From NCBI GenBank assembly GCA_013153345.1, contig JAADEQ010000037.1, forward strand, positions 1 through 5,932: a DNA stretch of 5,932 nt, read 5' to 3'. The translations under genes and the position numbers were made by a program. Below are positions 1 to 5,803 of this stretch, piece after piece. The notes below the pieces were generated by a model, which saw only the letters and a list, made by a program, of their open reading frames with translations, was not told the DNA's origin and made no database searches. Positions within the stretch are counted from its first letter, which is position 1. Every line of letters starts with the position of its first letter. This DNA comes from Campylobacterota bacterium (lineage in GTDB: Bacteria > Campylobacterota > Campylobacteria > Campylobacterales > Sulfurovaceae).

Positions 1-564
1 TCTTTTACCTCTATTTTTAATTATAATATTAAATTTTTCTTTAATAGAGCTATCAAGCTCCTCTAATACTCCGCTTCCTTTATAAAATAGATATTTAGTA
101 GTTGGCATTGAGATATCTTTTGTTAGATTTAGAAGAAGCTTTGTATCAGTTACTGCTCTTGAGGTTATTAGCTCAAATTTCTTATCTTTAATCCTCTCAA
201 CTCTATCTCTAAAGATTTCAACATTTTTTAAATTTAGCATTGTTGCAATATATCTTAAAAATGAGGCCCTCTTATTAATTGGCTCACTTAAGGTAATATC
301 TATATCATCCCAAGCAATAGCCAAAATTAGCCCCGGAAAGCCTGCTCCTGTTCCAATATCAACCATATTTTTTGGCTTTTGAATAAAAGTGGTTGGAATT
401 AGGGAATCAACTATATTTTCTATTATCTTTTTATCCTCTTTTATTCGTGTAATATTATGAACCCTGCTCCACTCTTTTAGCTTTTGAATAAAAGTTTCTA
501 AATTTTTAATTTGATACTCTTTTAACTCAATATTTGCTCTTTTAAGCTCTTTTTCTAAACTCAT
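1..564 (-). CDS. rsmG: 16S rRNA (guanine-527 N7)-methyltransferase RsmG, 3' end cut off by window edge
   Basis: A SAM-dependent methyltransferase, called RsmG or GidB, that in characterised bacteria makes m7G527 in 16S rRNA. I translated it from the sequence: 188 codons are open from the ATG at 564 to base 1 with no stop, so a short C-terminal part is missing. The SAM-binding glycine loop DIGTGAGFPG is at residues 69-78, the second motif (SEPINKRASFL) at 93-103, SRAV at 135-138 and YKGSG at 161-165; an N-terminal HNIT at 36-39 also fits the family. The start overlaps the ribA stop as ATGA, and a GGGG stretch encoded by the conserved KMGHIL end of RibA lies about 7 nt upstream as a plausible ribosome binding site. 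It is the last visible gene of the moaA-queE-ribA-rsmG string and is probably translationally coupled to ribA. Loss of this enzyme is known to give low-level streptomycin resistance in other bacteria. Confidence 0.93.
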   Translation of the reverse strand, partial: MSLEKELKRANIELKEYQIKNLETFIQKLKEWSRVHNITRIKEDKKIIENIVDSLIPTTFIQKPKNMVDIGTGAGFPGLILAIAWDDIDITLSEPINKRASFLRYIATMLNLKNVEIFRDRVERIKDKKFELITSRAVTDTKLLLNLTKDISMPTTKYLFYKGSGVLEELDSSIKEKFNIIIKNRGKR

Positions 565-1124
565 AATATATGCCCCATTTTATCTTTTTTTGTAGAGAGA
601 TAATCTTTATTAAATCTATTTGGCTCAATCTTTATTGGGATTCTTTCAACTATCTTAATCCCTTTAAGAGACTCAATCTTTTTTGGATTATTGGTTAAGA
701 GCCTAATTTTATCTATATTAAAATGTTTTAGTATTGTTAGTACAATATCATAGGTTCTCTCATCTGCGCTAAATCCAAGTTGATGGTTTGCCTCAATTGT
801 ATCAAACCCCCTATCTTGAAGTGCATATGCATTTACCTTATTAAATAGCCCAATATTTCTTCCCTCTTGGCGATGATATATTAAAATCCCCCCCTCTTTT
901 GCAATCAGTTTTAGCGCATACTCCAACTGCTCTCCGCAATCACACTTCAGTGAACCCAGTGCATCTCCTGTTAGACACTCTGAATGGACTCTAACAAGTG
1001 GAGTATTGCCAAAAGGCTCTTTAAATATTGCAAGATGCTCCTTTTGCCCCTCTTTAAATGCTTGAATCTTAAACTCCCCATATTTTGTTGGAAGATTTGC
1101 AACCTCTGAGATACTACTATCCAT
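561..1124 (-). CDS. ribA: GTP cyclohydrolase II (riboflavin biosynthesis)
   Basis: RibA catalyses the first step of the pyrimidine branch of riboflavin synthesis, converting GTP to 2,5-diamino-6-ribosylamino-4(3H)-pyrimidinone 5'-phosphate with release of formate and pyrophosphate. The protein has 187 residues, close to the E. coli enzyme, and is stand-alone with no RibB (DHBP synthase) domain. The zinc ligands are C50, C61 and C63 in SECLTGDALGSLKCDC. The HRQEGRNIGL segment is at 84-93. Y100 aligns with E. coli Tyr105, and D121 and R123 with its catalytic Asp126/Arg128. LLTNNPKK (142-149) and the terminal KMGHIL are also family hallmarks. The active-site tyrosine argues for ordinary GCH II rather than the variants that stop at the formamidopyrimidine. 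The ATG follows the queE stop with no gap (TAG|ATG). An AAAGGGG site at 1130-1136 lies 5 nt upstream, and a 4-bp ATGA overlap links it to rsmG. Confidence 0.97.
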   Translation of the reverse strand: MDSSISEVANLPTKYGEFKIQAFKEGQKEHLAIFKEPFGNTPLVRVHSECLTGDALGSLKCDCGEQLEYALKLIAKEGGILIYHRQEGRNIGLFNKVNAYALQDRGFDTIEANHQLGFSADERTYDIVLTILKHFNIDKIRLLTNNPKKIESLKGIKIVERIPIKIEPNRFNKDYLSTKKDKMGHIL

Positions 1125-1880
1125 CTAAACCCCTTTAGATTTATCAAAAACTCTAATATGCAACCTATCACTATATCTAAAATTATTAATTTTGCAAAAC
1201 TCAAACACCGCTTTTGCATTTTTATCTAAACTATTTTTGCTATCTCCAACAGGCATACAAAAAACCTCTAAATTATAATCTTTAATAATCTCTTCAATCT
1301 CGGCTTTTGCGCTACTTTCTACTAACTCTTTACTTAAGCTAAATTTAAAAAAGGCCTCTTTTGCATTTTTTGCAATCTCTTTAATTGCCTCTTTATTTAC
1401 CCTTTTGCTCTTTGGCTCTTTTGAGTTTGATAGCTTTACTGAAAGGGCAAAAACTCCCTTTTTAAATGCTTGAAATTTATTAAAATCTATCTTTATTGTT
1501 GCATTTGTCTCAAATGTAACCCTAACATCTAACTCAGTTAAAAACTCAACAACCTCATAAAAAATCTTATTATTCCAATAAATTAATGGCTCCCCACCTG
1601 TTATTACAATATCTGGAATAAAGCCAATTTGGCTAAACTCTTTTTTTAATTTTTCAATTATAAGCTTGCTGCTATTAATCTTTTGCCAAGACTCTTTAAA
1701 GGCGCTATCAACTGCAAAAAAGGTATCGCAACTATACCTCTTTTCTCCATTTACTTCATATTCACACCCAAAACCAGGACATCTTAGATTACATCCACCA
1801 AATCGCAAAAAATAAGATGGAACCCCTGCATATTTTCCCTCACCTTGAAGTGAAAAGAAATCTTCTACCAAATATACCAT
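1125..1880 (-). CDS. queE: 7-carboxy-7-deazaguanine synthase QueE, campylobacterial type (radical SAM)
   Basis: QueE is a radical SAM enzyme that converts 6-carboxytetrahydropterin to 7-carboxy-7-deazaguanine on the way to preQ0 and tRNA queuosine. Family signs in the 251 residues are the N-terminal FSLQGEGKYAG (9-19), FLRFGGCNLRC (24-34), the SAM-binding ITGGEPL (93-99), SVKLSNS (147-153), which matches the family's SPKLSNS, and CMPVG (208-212). The iron-sulfur cysteines are odd. C30 and C34 fit the first two positions, but the CDT that normally follows closely is displaced to C51-D52-T53, leaving 16 residues between the second and third cysteine. C39 is an alternative third ligand. The start codon shares one base with the moaA stop (TAATG), so coupling to moaA is likely. 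The next gene, ribA, begins directly after the stop. I am confident of the family; the exact activity rests on the motifs and on its neighbours. Confidence 0.85.
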   Translation of the reverse strand: MVYLVEDFFSLQGEGKYAGVPSYFLRFGGCNLRCPGFGCEYEVNGEKRYSCDTFFAVDSAFKESWQKINSSKLIIEKLKKEFSQIGFIPDIVITGGEPLIYWNNKIFYEVVEFLTELDVRVTFETNATIKIDFNKFQAFKKGVFALSVKLSNSKEPKSKRVNKEAIKEIAKNAKEAFFKFSLSKELVESSAKAEIEEIIKDYNLEVFCMPVGDSKNSLDKNAKAVFEFCKINNFRYSDRLHIRVFDKSKGV

Positions 1881-2848
1881 TATCCACCAGTCTCATAAAA
1901 GGCTCTATTGGAAGATTCGCTACTCTCCTCACTCCAACGATTCTCTTTTGGCTTATTTGCTAACACATCTTTTAAAATTAATGCCGCTTTTTTAATATCT
2001 TTCTCTTTAACTGCCTTTGCAATACTTTGGGCTTCATCAAAATATAAACAAGGAATCAAATAGCCTTCTGCAGTTAATCTAATTCTATTACAATCTTCGC
2101 AAAAATCGTGTTTGTGAGGGTCAATTAATCCAAACCTATACCCATTTTCAATAATCTCATATGAAAAGCTTGGAGAGTTTTTAACCCTTCCAACCCTTTT
2201 TATCTTATATCTTTGCTTTATTGCACTTAAAATCTCTTTTCCACTAAGTCCTTTGATTTTACTATCTGCATGAATATTTTCCATATACTCAATAAATCTA
2301 ACCTCAATATCTCTTTCTCTTCCAAACTCTAAAATATCTAAAATCTCACTATCATTAATCCCCCAAAGCGGAACCATATTAATTTTTATCTTAAACCCAA
2401 GCTCTCTTGCAATCTCAATTCCTTCTAAAATTTTACTAAGCACATTTTTTTGAGCAATTGAAGCCGCAACTGCTGGCTTTAGAGAATCTAACGAGATATT
2501 AATTCTTTTTAAGCCCGCATCTTTTAGCTTTTTTGCAACATCACTAAGCAAATATCCATTGGTAGTTAGGGCTAAATCTATATCGCTTTTATATGAGCTA
2601 ATTAATTTAATAAACTTATCTAAATCCTCTCTAACAAGCGGCTCTCCACCTGTAATTCTTATCTTATTAATCCCCTCATCAATTGCAACCTTAACAAACT
2701 CAAATAGCTCTTCAAAACTTAAAAGATTTTCTTTTGGATTCCACGAAAATGGCTTTTGAGGCATACAATATAGACATCTAAAATTGCACCTCTCAGTTAC
2801 AGAGATTCTTAAATAGTTAACCTCTCTACCATGTCCATCTATTAGCAA
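1880..2848 (-). CDS. moaA: GTP 3',8-cyclase MoaA (molybdenum cofactor biosynthesis)
   Basis: MoaA is a radical SAM enzyme that rearranges GTP to (8S)-3',8-cyclo-7,8-dihydro-GTP, the first step of molybdopterin synthesis; MoaC then makes cPMP (no moaC in this window). The 322 residues show both iron-sulfur clusters. C21, C25 and C28 in [12 protein letters not shown] form the SAM cluster, and C250, C253 and C267 the GTP-binding cluster. Between the last group lies NRIRLTAEG, with arginines 255 and 257 that contact GTP in known structures. GGEP is at 67-70, RFIEYM at 184-189, and the protein ends in the conserved Gly-Gly. The start is TTG, because no ATG exists before the cluster motif, [18 protein letters not shown] is the normal family N terminus, and AAAGGG lies 5 nt upstream. 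It is the first gene of its operon and implies molybdo- or tungstoenzymes in the cell. Confidence 0.97.
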   Translation of the reverse strand: MLIDGHGREVNYLRISVTERCNFRCLYCMPQKPFSWNPKENLLSFEELFEFVKVAIDEGINKIRITGGEPLVREDLDKFIKLISSYKSDIDLALTTNGYLLSDVAKKLKDAGLKRINISLDSLKPAVAASIAQKNVLSKILEGIEIARELGFKIKINMVPLWGINDSEILDILEFGRERDIEVRFIEYMENIHADSKIKGLSGKEILSAIKQRYKIKRVGRVKNSPSFSYEIIENGYRFGLIDPHKHDFCEDCNRIRLTAEGYLIPCLYFDEAQSIAKAVKEKDIKKAALILKDVLANKPKENRWSEESSESSNRAFYETGG

Positions 2849-2853
2849 GTTAG

Positions 2854-2859
2854 CCCTTT
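2854..2859 (-). promoter_or_regulatory. Ribosome binding site of moaA (supports the TTG start)
   Basis: AAAGGG on the minus strand, with a 5-nt spacer (CTAAC) before the TTG at 2848-2846. It supports the non-ATG start of moaA, for which no alternative ATG is available. Confidence 0.75.
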
Positions 2860-2871
2860 ATTTTTTTAATA

Positions 2872-2880
2872 ATAATATCA
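2872..2880 (-). promoter_or_regulatory. Putative promoter (extended -10) of the moaA-queE-ribA-rsmG operon
   Basis: The minus strand reads TGATATTAT, a TGn extension followed by TATTAT (2877-2872), which differs from TATAAT at one base. Transcription would begin near 2865, leaving a short leader that contains the moaA ribosome binding site. No good -35 hexamer is present, which is usual for sigma-70 promoters in Campylobacterota. It lies in the 141-bp gap after the pet terminator. A second AT-rich TATAAA at about 2903-2908 is a weaker alternative. In such AT-rich DNA, -10-like words occur by chance, so this is tentative. Confidence 0.45.
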
Positions 2881-2964
2881 AAAAAAGATTAATCTATCTA
2901 CTTTTATATTAAAGAGCTTAAAAATAGGTCTAATAATAGGGAATAAATTGAAGAATTAACGAAG

Positions 2965-2991
2965 AAAAAAAGGGGAAGAAGGGCCCCTTTT
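2965..2991 (-). terminator. Rho-independent terminator of the petABC operon
   Basis: On the minus strand AAAAGGGG (2991-2984) can pair with CCCCTTTT (2975-2968) around an 8-nt loop, giving an 8-bp stem. The T run extends three bases beyond the stem, for seven T in total. The upstream arm begins inside the petC TAA stop codon (2992-2990), so the hairpin forms as soon as translation ends. It separates the pet operon from moaA. Read from the plus strand the stem is followed by only a short mixed sequence, so it looks directional. Confidence 0.75.
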
Positions 2992-3901
2992 ATACAATAT
3001 CTCTCCAGTTAGATTTATACCATAGATATGCAAGTAGAGTAAAGATTACAAAATATCCAATTACCCATGGTCCAATTCTCTCTCTATCTGGCTTGCTAGA
3101 GTCTCCAACTGCCTCAAGATATTGCTCAATCTTCTCATATGCCTCTTTTGTTACCCCAACTCTTGGCATTGCAGTTCCTGGCAACTGAGTTTGAGGGTCT
3201 TCAACAAATGTCTCAAGATATTGCTTACTTCTTGCTCTAATAATAGTTGATAAATCTGGCGGAAGTTTACCCATATAGTTTGCCAAGTTCTCTTGATACT
3301 CTGCAACTTGAAGCTTAAACTTCATTAACTCTGGGTCTTGCTTTGTCTTAATATTTGGCTTAGTTTTTGGAATCTCTCCAAGCTGAGTCCATTTTGCATA
3401 TCTCATTGCGTGACATCTACCACAAGCGCTCTCAAAAGCCTCTTTATTTGATATCTCTTTTGGTGCAATAGATTTTAAATATGCTGCAATATCAGCTGCA
3501 TCTTGAGCACTTCCAACAGATGGTGGCATTGCAAACTTCTTAACCTTTGTAGCATGATTTGGATTTTGCATCAAATCAACTAAAAACTTCTCATCATACA
3601 ACGCTCCAGCATTACTTAAATCTGGTGGATTTACACCATAAGCTTTTGAAGCTGCTAAAGCATCCATTGGAGCCTTAATCCCTTGAGACTCAATTGAGTG
3701 ACAACCAGTACACGTTGCAATTAACTGCTTACCTTTTTCAGGATTACCCTTTGGAGCTGGCTTTAAATCTGGATATTTAAAATCGTGCCCCTCAACATGC
3801 TTATGCATAACAGAGTGAGCATAAGGCTCAACTCCCCAATAGGTAATTAATGTAAAAAATACTACAACAGCTAATACTTTTAACTCTTTCATTTTCTTCA
3901 T
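2990..3901 (-). CDS. petC: Dihaem cytochrome c1 subunit of the quinol:cytochrome c oxidoreductase
   Basis: This is the electron-output subunit of the bc1 complex, accepting electrons from the Rieske centre and passing them to a soluble periplasmic cytochrome c. The 303 residues contain two haem c sites rather than the single one of mitochondrial and alphaproteobacterial c1: CTGCH at 64-68, with a likely Met ligand M125 (FAMPP), and CGRCH at 160-164, with M245 (GTAMPRVG). A hydrophobic segment at about 8-24 is an export signal or anchor, followed by EPYAHSVMH. A second membrane helix at about 277-295 anchors the C terminus, leaving a short cytoplasmic tail. The ATG overlaps the petB stop (ATGA) and has a perfect AGGAGG 6 nt upstream, which favours M1 over M4. 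A dihaem c1 is the known arrangement in Campylobacterota such as Helicobacter and Campylobacter. Haem attachment needs a cytochrome c maturation system encoded elsewhere. Confidence 0.94.
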   Translation of the reverse strand: MKKMKELKVLAVVVFFTLITYWGVEPYAHSVMHKHVEGHDFKYPDLKPAPKGNPEKGKQLIATCTGCHSIESQGIKAPMDALAASKAYGVNPPDLSNAGALYDEKFLVDLMQNPNHATKVKKFAMPPSVGSAQDAADIAAYLKSIAPKEISNKEAFESACGRCHAMRYAKWTQLGEIPKTKPNIKTKQDPELMKFKLQVAEYQENLANYMGKLPPDLSTIIRARSKQYLETFVEDPQTQLPGTAMPRVGVTKEAYEKIEQYLEAVGDSSKPDRERIGPWVIGYFVIFTLLAYLWYKSNWRDIV

Positions 3902-5130
3902 TTCTTACCTCCTACTAGCTTCTCCCTCTTTGTAATAAATGGAAGAGCTATCCATAAAATAATAAATAACCATGCAAAAATTGTTCCTAAAGTAGTGTAA
4001 ATTCCTACTGGAGGTAATTTACCAAGAATTGTTAATGCTACCATATCAATTAATAGTAGCCAAAACCAACATCTAAATGGTCTTCTTCTATTTGCAGGCG
4101 CTACATTTGGACTTCTATCTAAAAATGGCAAGAAGAAGAAAATAACTTGAGCAAAACCAAATGCAATTAGCCCTGGGTCTTTAGGGAATGGTCTTAAAAT
4201 CTCATAACTCCATAAGAAATACCACTCTGGATAGATATGAGGTGGTGTCTTTAGTGGGTCTGCTGGGTCAAAATTGATTGGGTCCATTGCAAATTGATAA
4301 TGATAAAATACTAAATAGAAAAAGAAGATAAAATATACCCCAAGCACAAAAACATCTTTACTTAAAAATACTGGATTAAATGGAATAACTTTTGCCTCTT
4401 TTCTCTTACCTGCTTTCCACTTCTCAGCCTCAGCCTCAAAATCAATCTCTTCACCATCTTGGTTATTAACGTGTGGGATTCTAAGAGTTCCAAAGTGGAA
4501 AATAATTAGCCCAATAATTACAAGTGGTAATAAAAGAACATGAAGCATAAAGAATCTTCCAAGGAATGCTTGACCTGGAACATAATCTCCTCTAATCCAC
4601 TCAACAAGCCAATTCCACTCTAAGCTTCCCATACTAAATAGGTTTGTAATAACCATACCAGCCCAATAACTCATCTGCCCCCAAGGAAGCATATATCCAG
4701 AGAATGCCTCAGCTGAAAATGTTACAAATAAAAGCATTCCAGATATCCAAATTAGCTCTCTACCTCTCTTATAAGAACCATAATAAATACCAGTAAACAT
4801 ATGAATATAGATAATTAAAAATACAACTGATGCTGCAACTGCGTGAATATGTCTCCACAGCCATCCAAATCCAACCTCTTGCATAATTGTATAGTTAACG
4901 CTATCAAAAGCTTGCTTTGTATCTGGAATATAATACATTAGCAAGAAGATTCCACTAAGAAGAAGCAACCCAAACGTTACTGCTAAAACCATACCCATTG
5001 CCCAAAGAAAGTTAATATTCTTTGGAATCCAATACTCAGTTGAAAGAACTCTTTTTAGAGTATCAATTGCCAATCTCTCATTAAGCCACTTATGAGAGAA
5101 AGGTCTTGCATTTGGATCAAAATGTGCCAT
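3898..5130 (-). CDS. petB: Cytochrome b subunit of the quinol:cytochrome c oxidoreductase
   Basis: This is the membrane core of the complex, carrying two b haems and the quinol-oxidising and quinone-reducing sites. The 410 residues fit eight transmembrane helices (roughly 41-66, 90-114, 126-149, 190-213, 258-279, 318-338, 352-370 and 378-399), so the N- and C-terminal halves are one chain, as in bc1. Haem ligands are H96 and H110 in helix B, and H197 and H212 in helix D. The helix D pair has 14 intervening residues, the cytochrome b6 spacing, where bc1 usually has 13. Qo-site motifs are GYMLPWGQMSYW (145-156) and PEWY (301-304). The helix A region IPKNINFLWAMG (35-46) has no cysteine, so a b6f-style covalent haem ci is not expected. 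A charged loop at about 222-249 joins helices D and E. GGAGGT lies 5 nt before the ATG, 16 bp after petA, and the gene overlaps petC by 4 bp. Confidence 0.96.
   Translation of the reverse strand: MAHFDPNARPFSHKWLNERLAIDTLKRVLSTEYWIPKNINFLWAMGMVLAVTFGLLLLSGIFLLMYYIPDTKQAFDSVNYTIMQEVGFGWLWRHIHAVAASVVFLIIYIHMFTGIYYGSYKRGRELIWISGMLLFVTFSAEAFSGYMLPWGQMSYWAGMVITNLFSMGSLEWNWLVEWIRGDYVPGQAFLGRFFMLHVLLLPLVIIGLIIFHFGTLRIPHVNNQDGEEIDFEAEAEKWKAGKRKEAKVIPFNPVFLSKDVFVLGVYFIFFFYLVFYHYQFAMDPINFDPADPLKTPPHIYPEWYFLWSYEILRPFPKDPGLIAFGFAQVIFFFLPFLDRSPNVAPANRRRPFRCWFWLLLIDMVALTILGKLPPVGIYTTLGTIFAWLFIILWIALPFITKREKLVGGKK
3908..3913 (-). promoter_or_regulatory. Ribosome binding site of petC (decides the start)
   Basis: A perfect AGGAGG inside the end of petB, 6 nt before the ATG at 3901-3899. 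The alternative in-frame ATG at 3892-3890 would place this site 15 nt away, too far for efficient initiation, so the upstream ATG is preferred. Confidence 0.8.
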
Positions 5131-5146
5131 TAACTACCTCCCTTTC

Positions 5147-5686
5147 TTATGCTACTAAGCCTTGAGCTTTTAGCTGTTTATACTCTGGTCCCTCTTCACC
5201 TAAAATTAGTTGAGTACCAACAATCTTAAATGGTGGAATAACAAGTGGACTTGGTGGTGGAGCCTTTAAAACCTCTCCAGCTGCATTAAACTGCCCACCA
5301 TGACATGCACAAATAAATTTTTTATTTGCAGCAAAATACTCTGGAATACATCCAAGGTGAGTACAAAGCCCAATTGCCACAAGAAATTTATCATTCCCTA
5401 TTTTAATTAAGCGAGGGTCCTCATAAGCATTCTCATCTCTTCCATTTGGAGCCTCATCAGGTTTTGCGTCCTTTGGAACCTTTAAAATAAATACTGGTTT
5501 TCCTCTCCACATCTCAGTGTATAAAACATTCTCTTCAGCTTTACTAACATCAACGGTAGTAAAACCAGCAGCTTTAACACTTGGTAGAGGATCCCAGGTT
5601 CTTTTTGCAGCATAAAGAGCTCCAAGAGCCCCAAGACCTGCAAAAGCACCAAGAGCCGTACCAATGAAATCTCTTCTATCGCTCAT
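5147..5686 (-). CDS. petA: Rieske iron-sulfur subunit of the quinol:cytochrome c oxidoreductase
   Basis: The Rieske [2Fe-2S] subunit takes the first electron from quinol at the Qo site and moves between cytochromes b and c1. The 179 residues begin with a twin-arginine signal anchor: DRRDFIG at 3-9, then a Gly/Ala-rich hydrophobic stretch to about 26, which is kept as the membrane anchor in this family. Cluster ligands are C108 and H110 in CTHLGC and C126 and H129 in CACHGG; C113 and C128 form the expected disulfide. The usual CPCHGSxY is changed: the Ser position is G131 and the Tyr position is F133, so both side-chain hydroxyl bonds to the cluster are lost, which predicts a low potential suited to menaquinol. 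APPPSPL (142-148) is the Pro loop. AAAGGA lies 5 nt before the ATG. It is the first gene of petABC. Confidence 0.96.
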   Translation of the reverse strand: MSDRRDFIGTALGAFAGLGALGALYAAKRTWDPLPSVKAAGFTTVDVSKAEENVLYTEMWRGKPVFILKVPKDAKPDEAPNGRDENAYEDPRLIKIGNDKFLVAIGLCTHLGCIPEYFAANKKFICACHGGQFNAAGEVLKAPPPSPLVIPPFKIVGTQLILGEEGPEYKQLKAQGLVA

Positions 5687-5721
5687 TGCAATCCTTTCTT
5701 ATAAAAAGTAAATAACATTTT

Positions 5722-5727
5722 ATTATA
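5722..5727 (-). promoter_or_regulatory. Putative -10 element of the petABC promoter
   Basis: A perfect TATAAT on the minus strand, 35 bp before the petA start, giving a predicted transcript start near 5715 and a leader of about 29 nt that holds the ribosome binding site. The position 17 bp upstream reads TCTTAT, a poor -35, in line with the weak or absent -35 of Campylobacterota sigma-70 promoters. Upstream sequence is T/A rich. Since the upstream gene ends 112 bp before petA, an independent promoter here is expected. Confidence 0.6.
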
Positions 5728-5752
5728 AGATTAGTTTAATAAAAATAAGATT
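5725..5752 (-). repeat. 8-bp direct repeat (ATAAGATT / AATCTTAT) spaced 20 bp, overlapping the petA promoter
   Basis: Two identical copies of AATCTTAT on the minus strand, at 5752-5745 and 5732-5725, start exactly 20 bp apart, about two helical turns. The downstream copy overlaps the -10 box and the upstream copy covers the -35 position. A dimeric response regulator or repressor that binds direct repeats is possible, but in a region this AT-rich the match may be chance. Confidence 0.35.
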
Positions 5753-5786
5753 TAACCTATTTGATATTTAAATATAGCACAAATAT

Positions 5787-5803
5787 TGTGAAGTAATTTC
5801 ACA
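5787..5803. repeat. 17-bp inverted repeat TGTGAA-N5-TTCACA upstream of petA
   Basis: The half sites TGTGAA (5787-5792) and TTCACA (5798-5803) are perfect complements around GTAAT. It spans the stop codon of the upstream partial gene and is centred about 80 bp before the predicted petA transcript start. It could be an operator or a weak hairpin ending the upstream transcript; no T run follows on the minus strand, so a classical terminator is not supported. It resembles a CRP site but the spacing between TGTGA and TCACA is seven, not six. Confidence 0.4.

Noticed and set aside
971..1219. 82-codon open frame on the minus strand across the queE-ribA junction
   Set aside because: It overlaps two genes with unmistakable family motifs in another frame and has no recognisable content of its own.
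2559..2759. 66-codon open frame on the plus strand inside moaA
   Set aside because: Antisense to the MoaA SAM-binding region; the Ser/Leu/Ile-rich product is typical of the complement of an AT-rich gene.
2849..2989. Molybdenum cofactor or preQ1 riboswitch ahead of moaA-queE
   Set aside because: The predicted leader is only about 17 nt, and the gap shows no multi-stem GC-containing fold; queE and ribA have no leader at all.
4990..5030. b6f-type covalent haem ci site in cytochrome b
   Set aside because: The helix A segment has Leu-Trp-Ala where cytochrome b6 has the attachment cysteine.
5482..5664. 60-codon frame inside petA on the same strand
   Set aside because: Out-of-frame shadow of the Rieske signal-anchor region, with a Leu-rich product produced by the Gly/Ala codons.
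5683..5718. 12-codon leader ORF ending in an ATGA overlap with petA
   Set aside because: It has no ribosome binding site, and its ATG lies at or before the predicted transcript start, so it is probably not translated.
5752..5765. FNR/NssR-like box (TTAAC-N4-TTGAT)
   Set aside because: The half sites are in direct rather than inverted orientation, so the dyad needed by this family is missing.
5764..5775. 12-bp perfect palindrome ATATTTAAATAT
   Set aside because: It is made only of A and T in a very AT-rich gap, where such palindromes are expected by chance.
5787..5803. CRP (cAMP receptor protein) site
   Set aside because: TGTGA and TCACA are separated by 7 bases, whereas CRP needs 6, and I know of no classical CRP circuit in this phylum; kept only as an inverted repeat.
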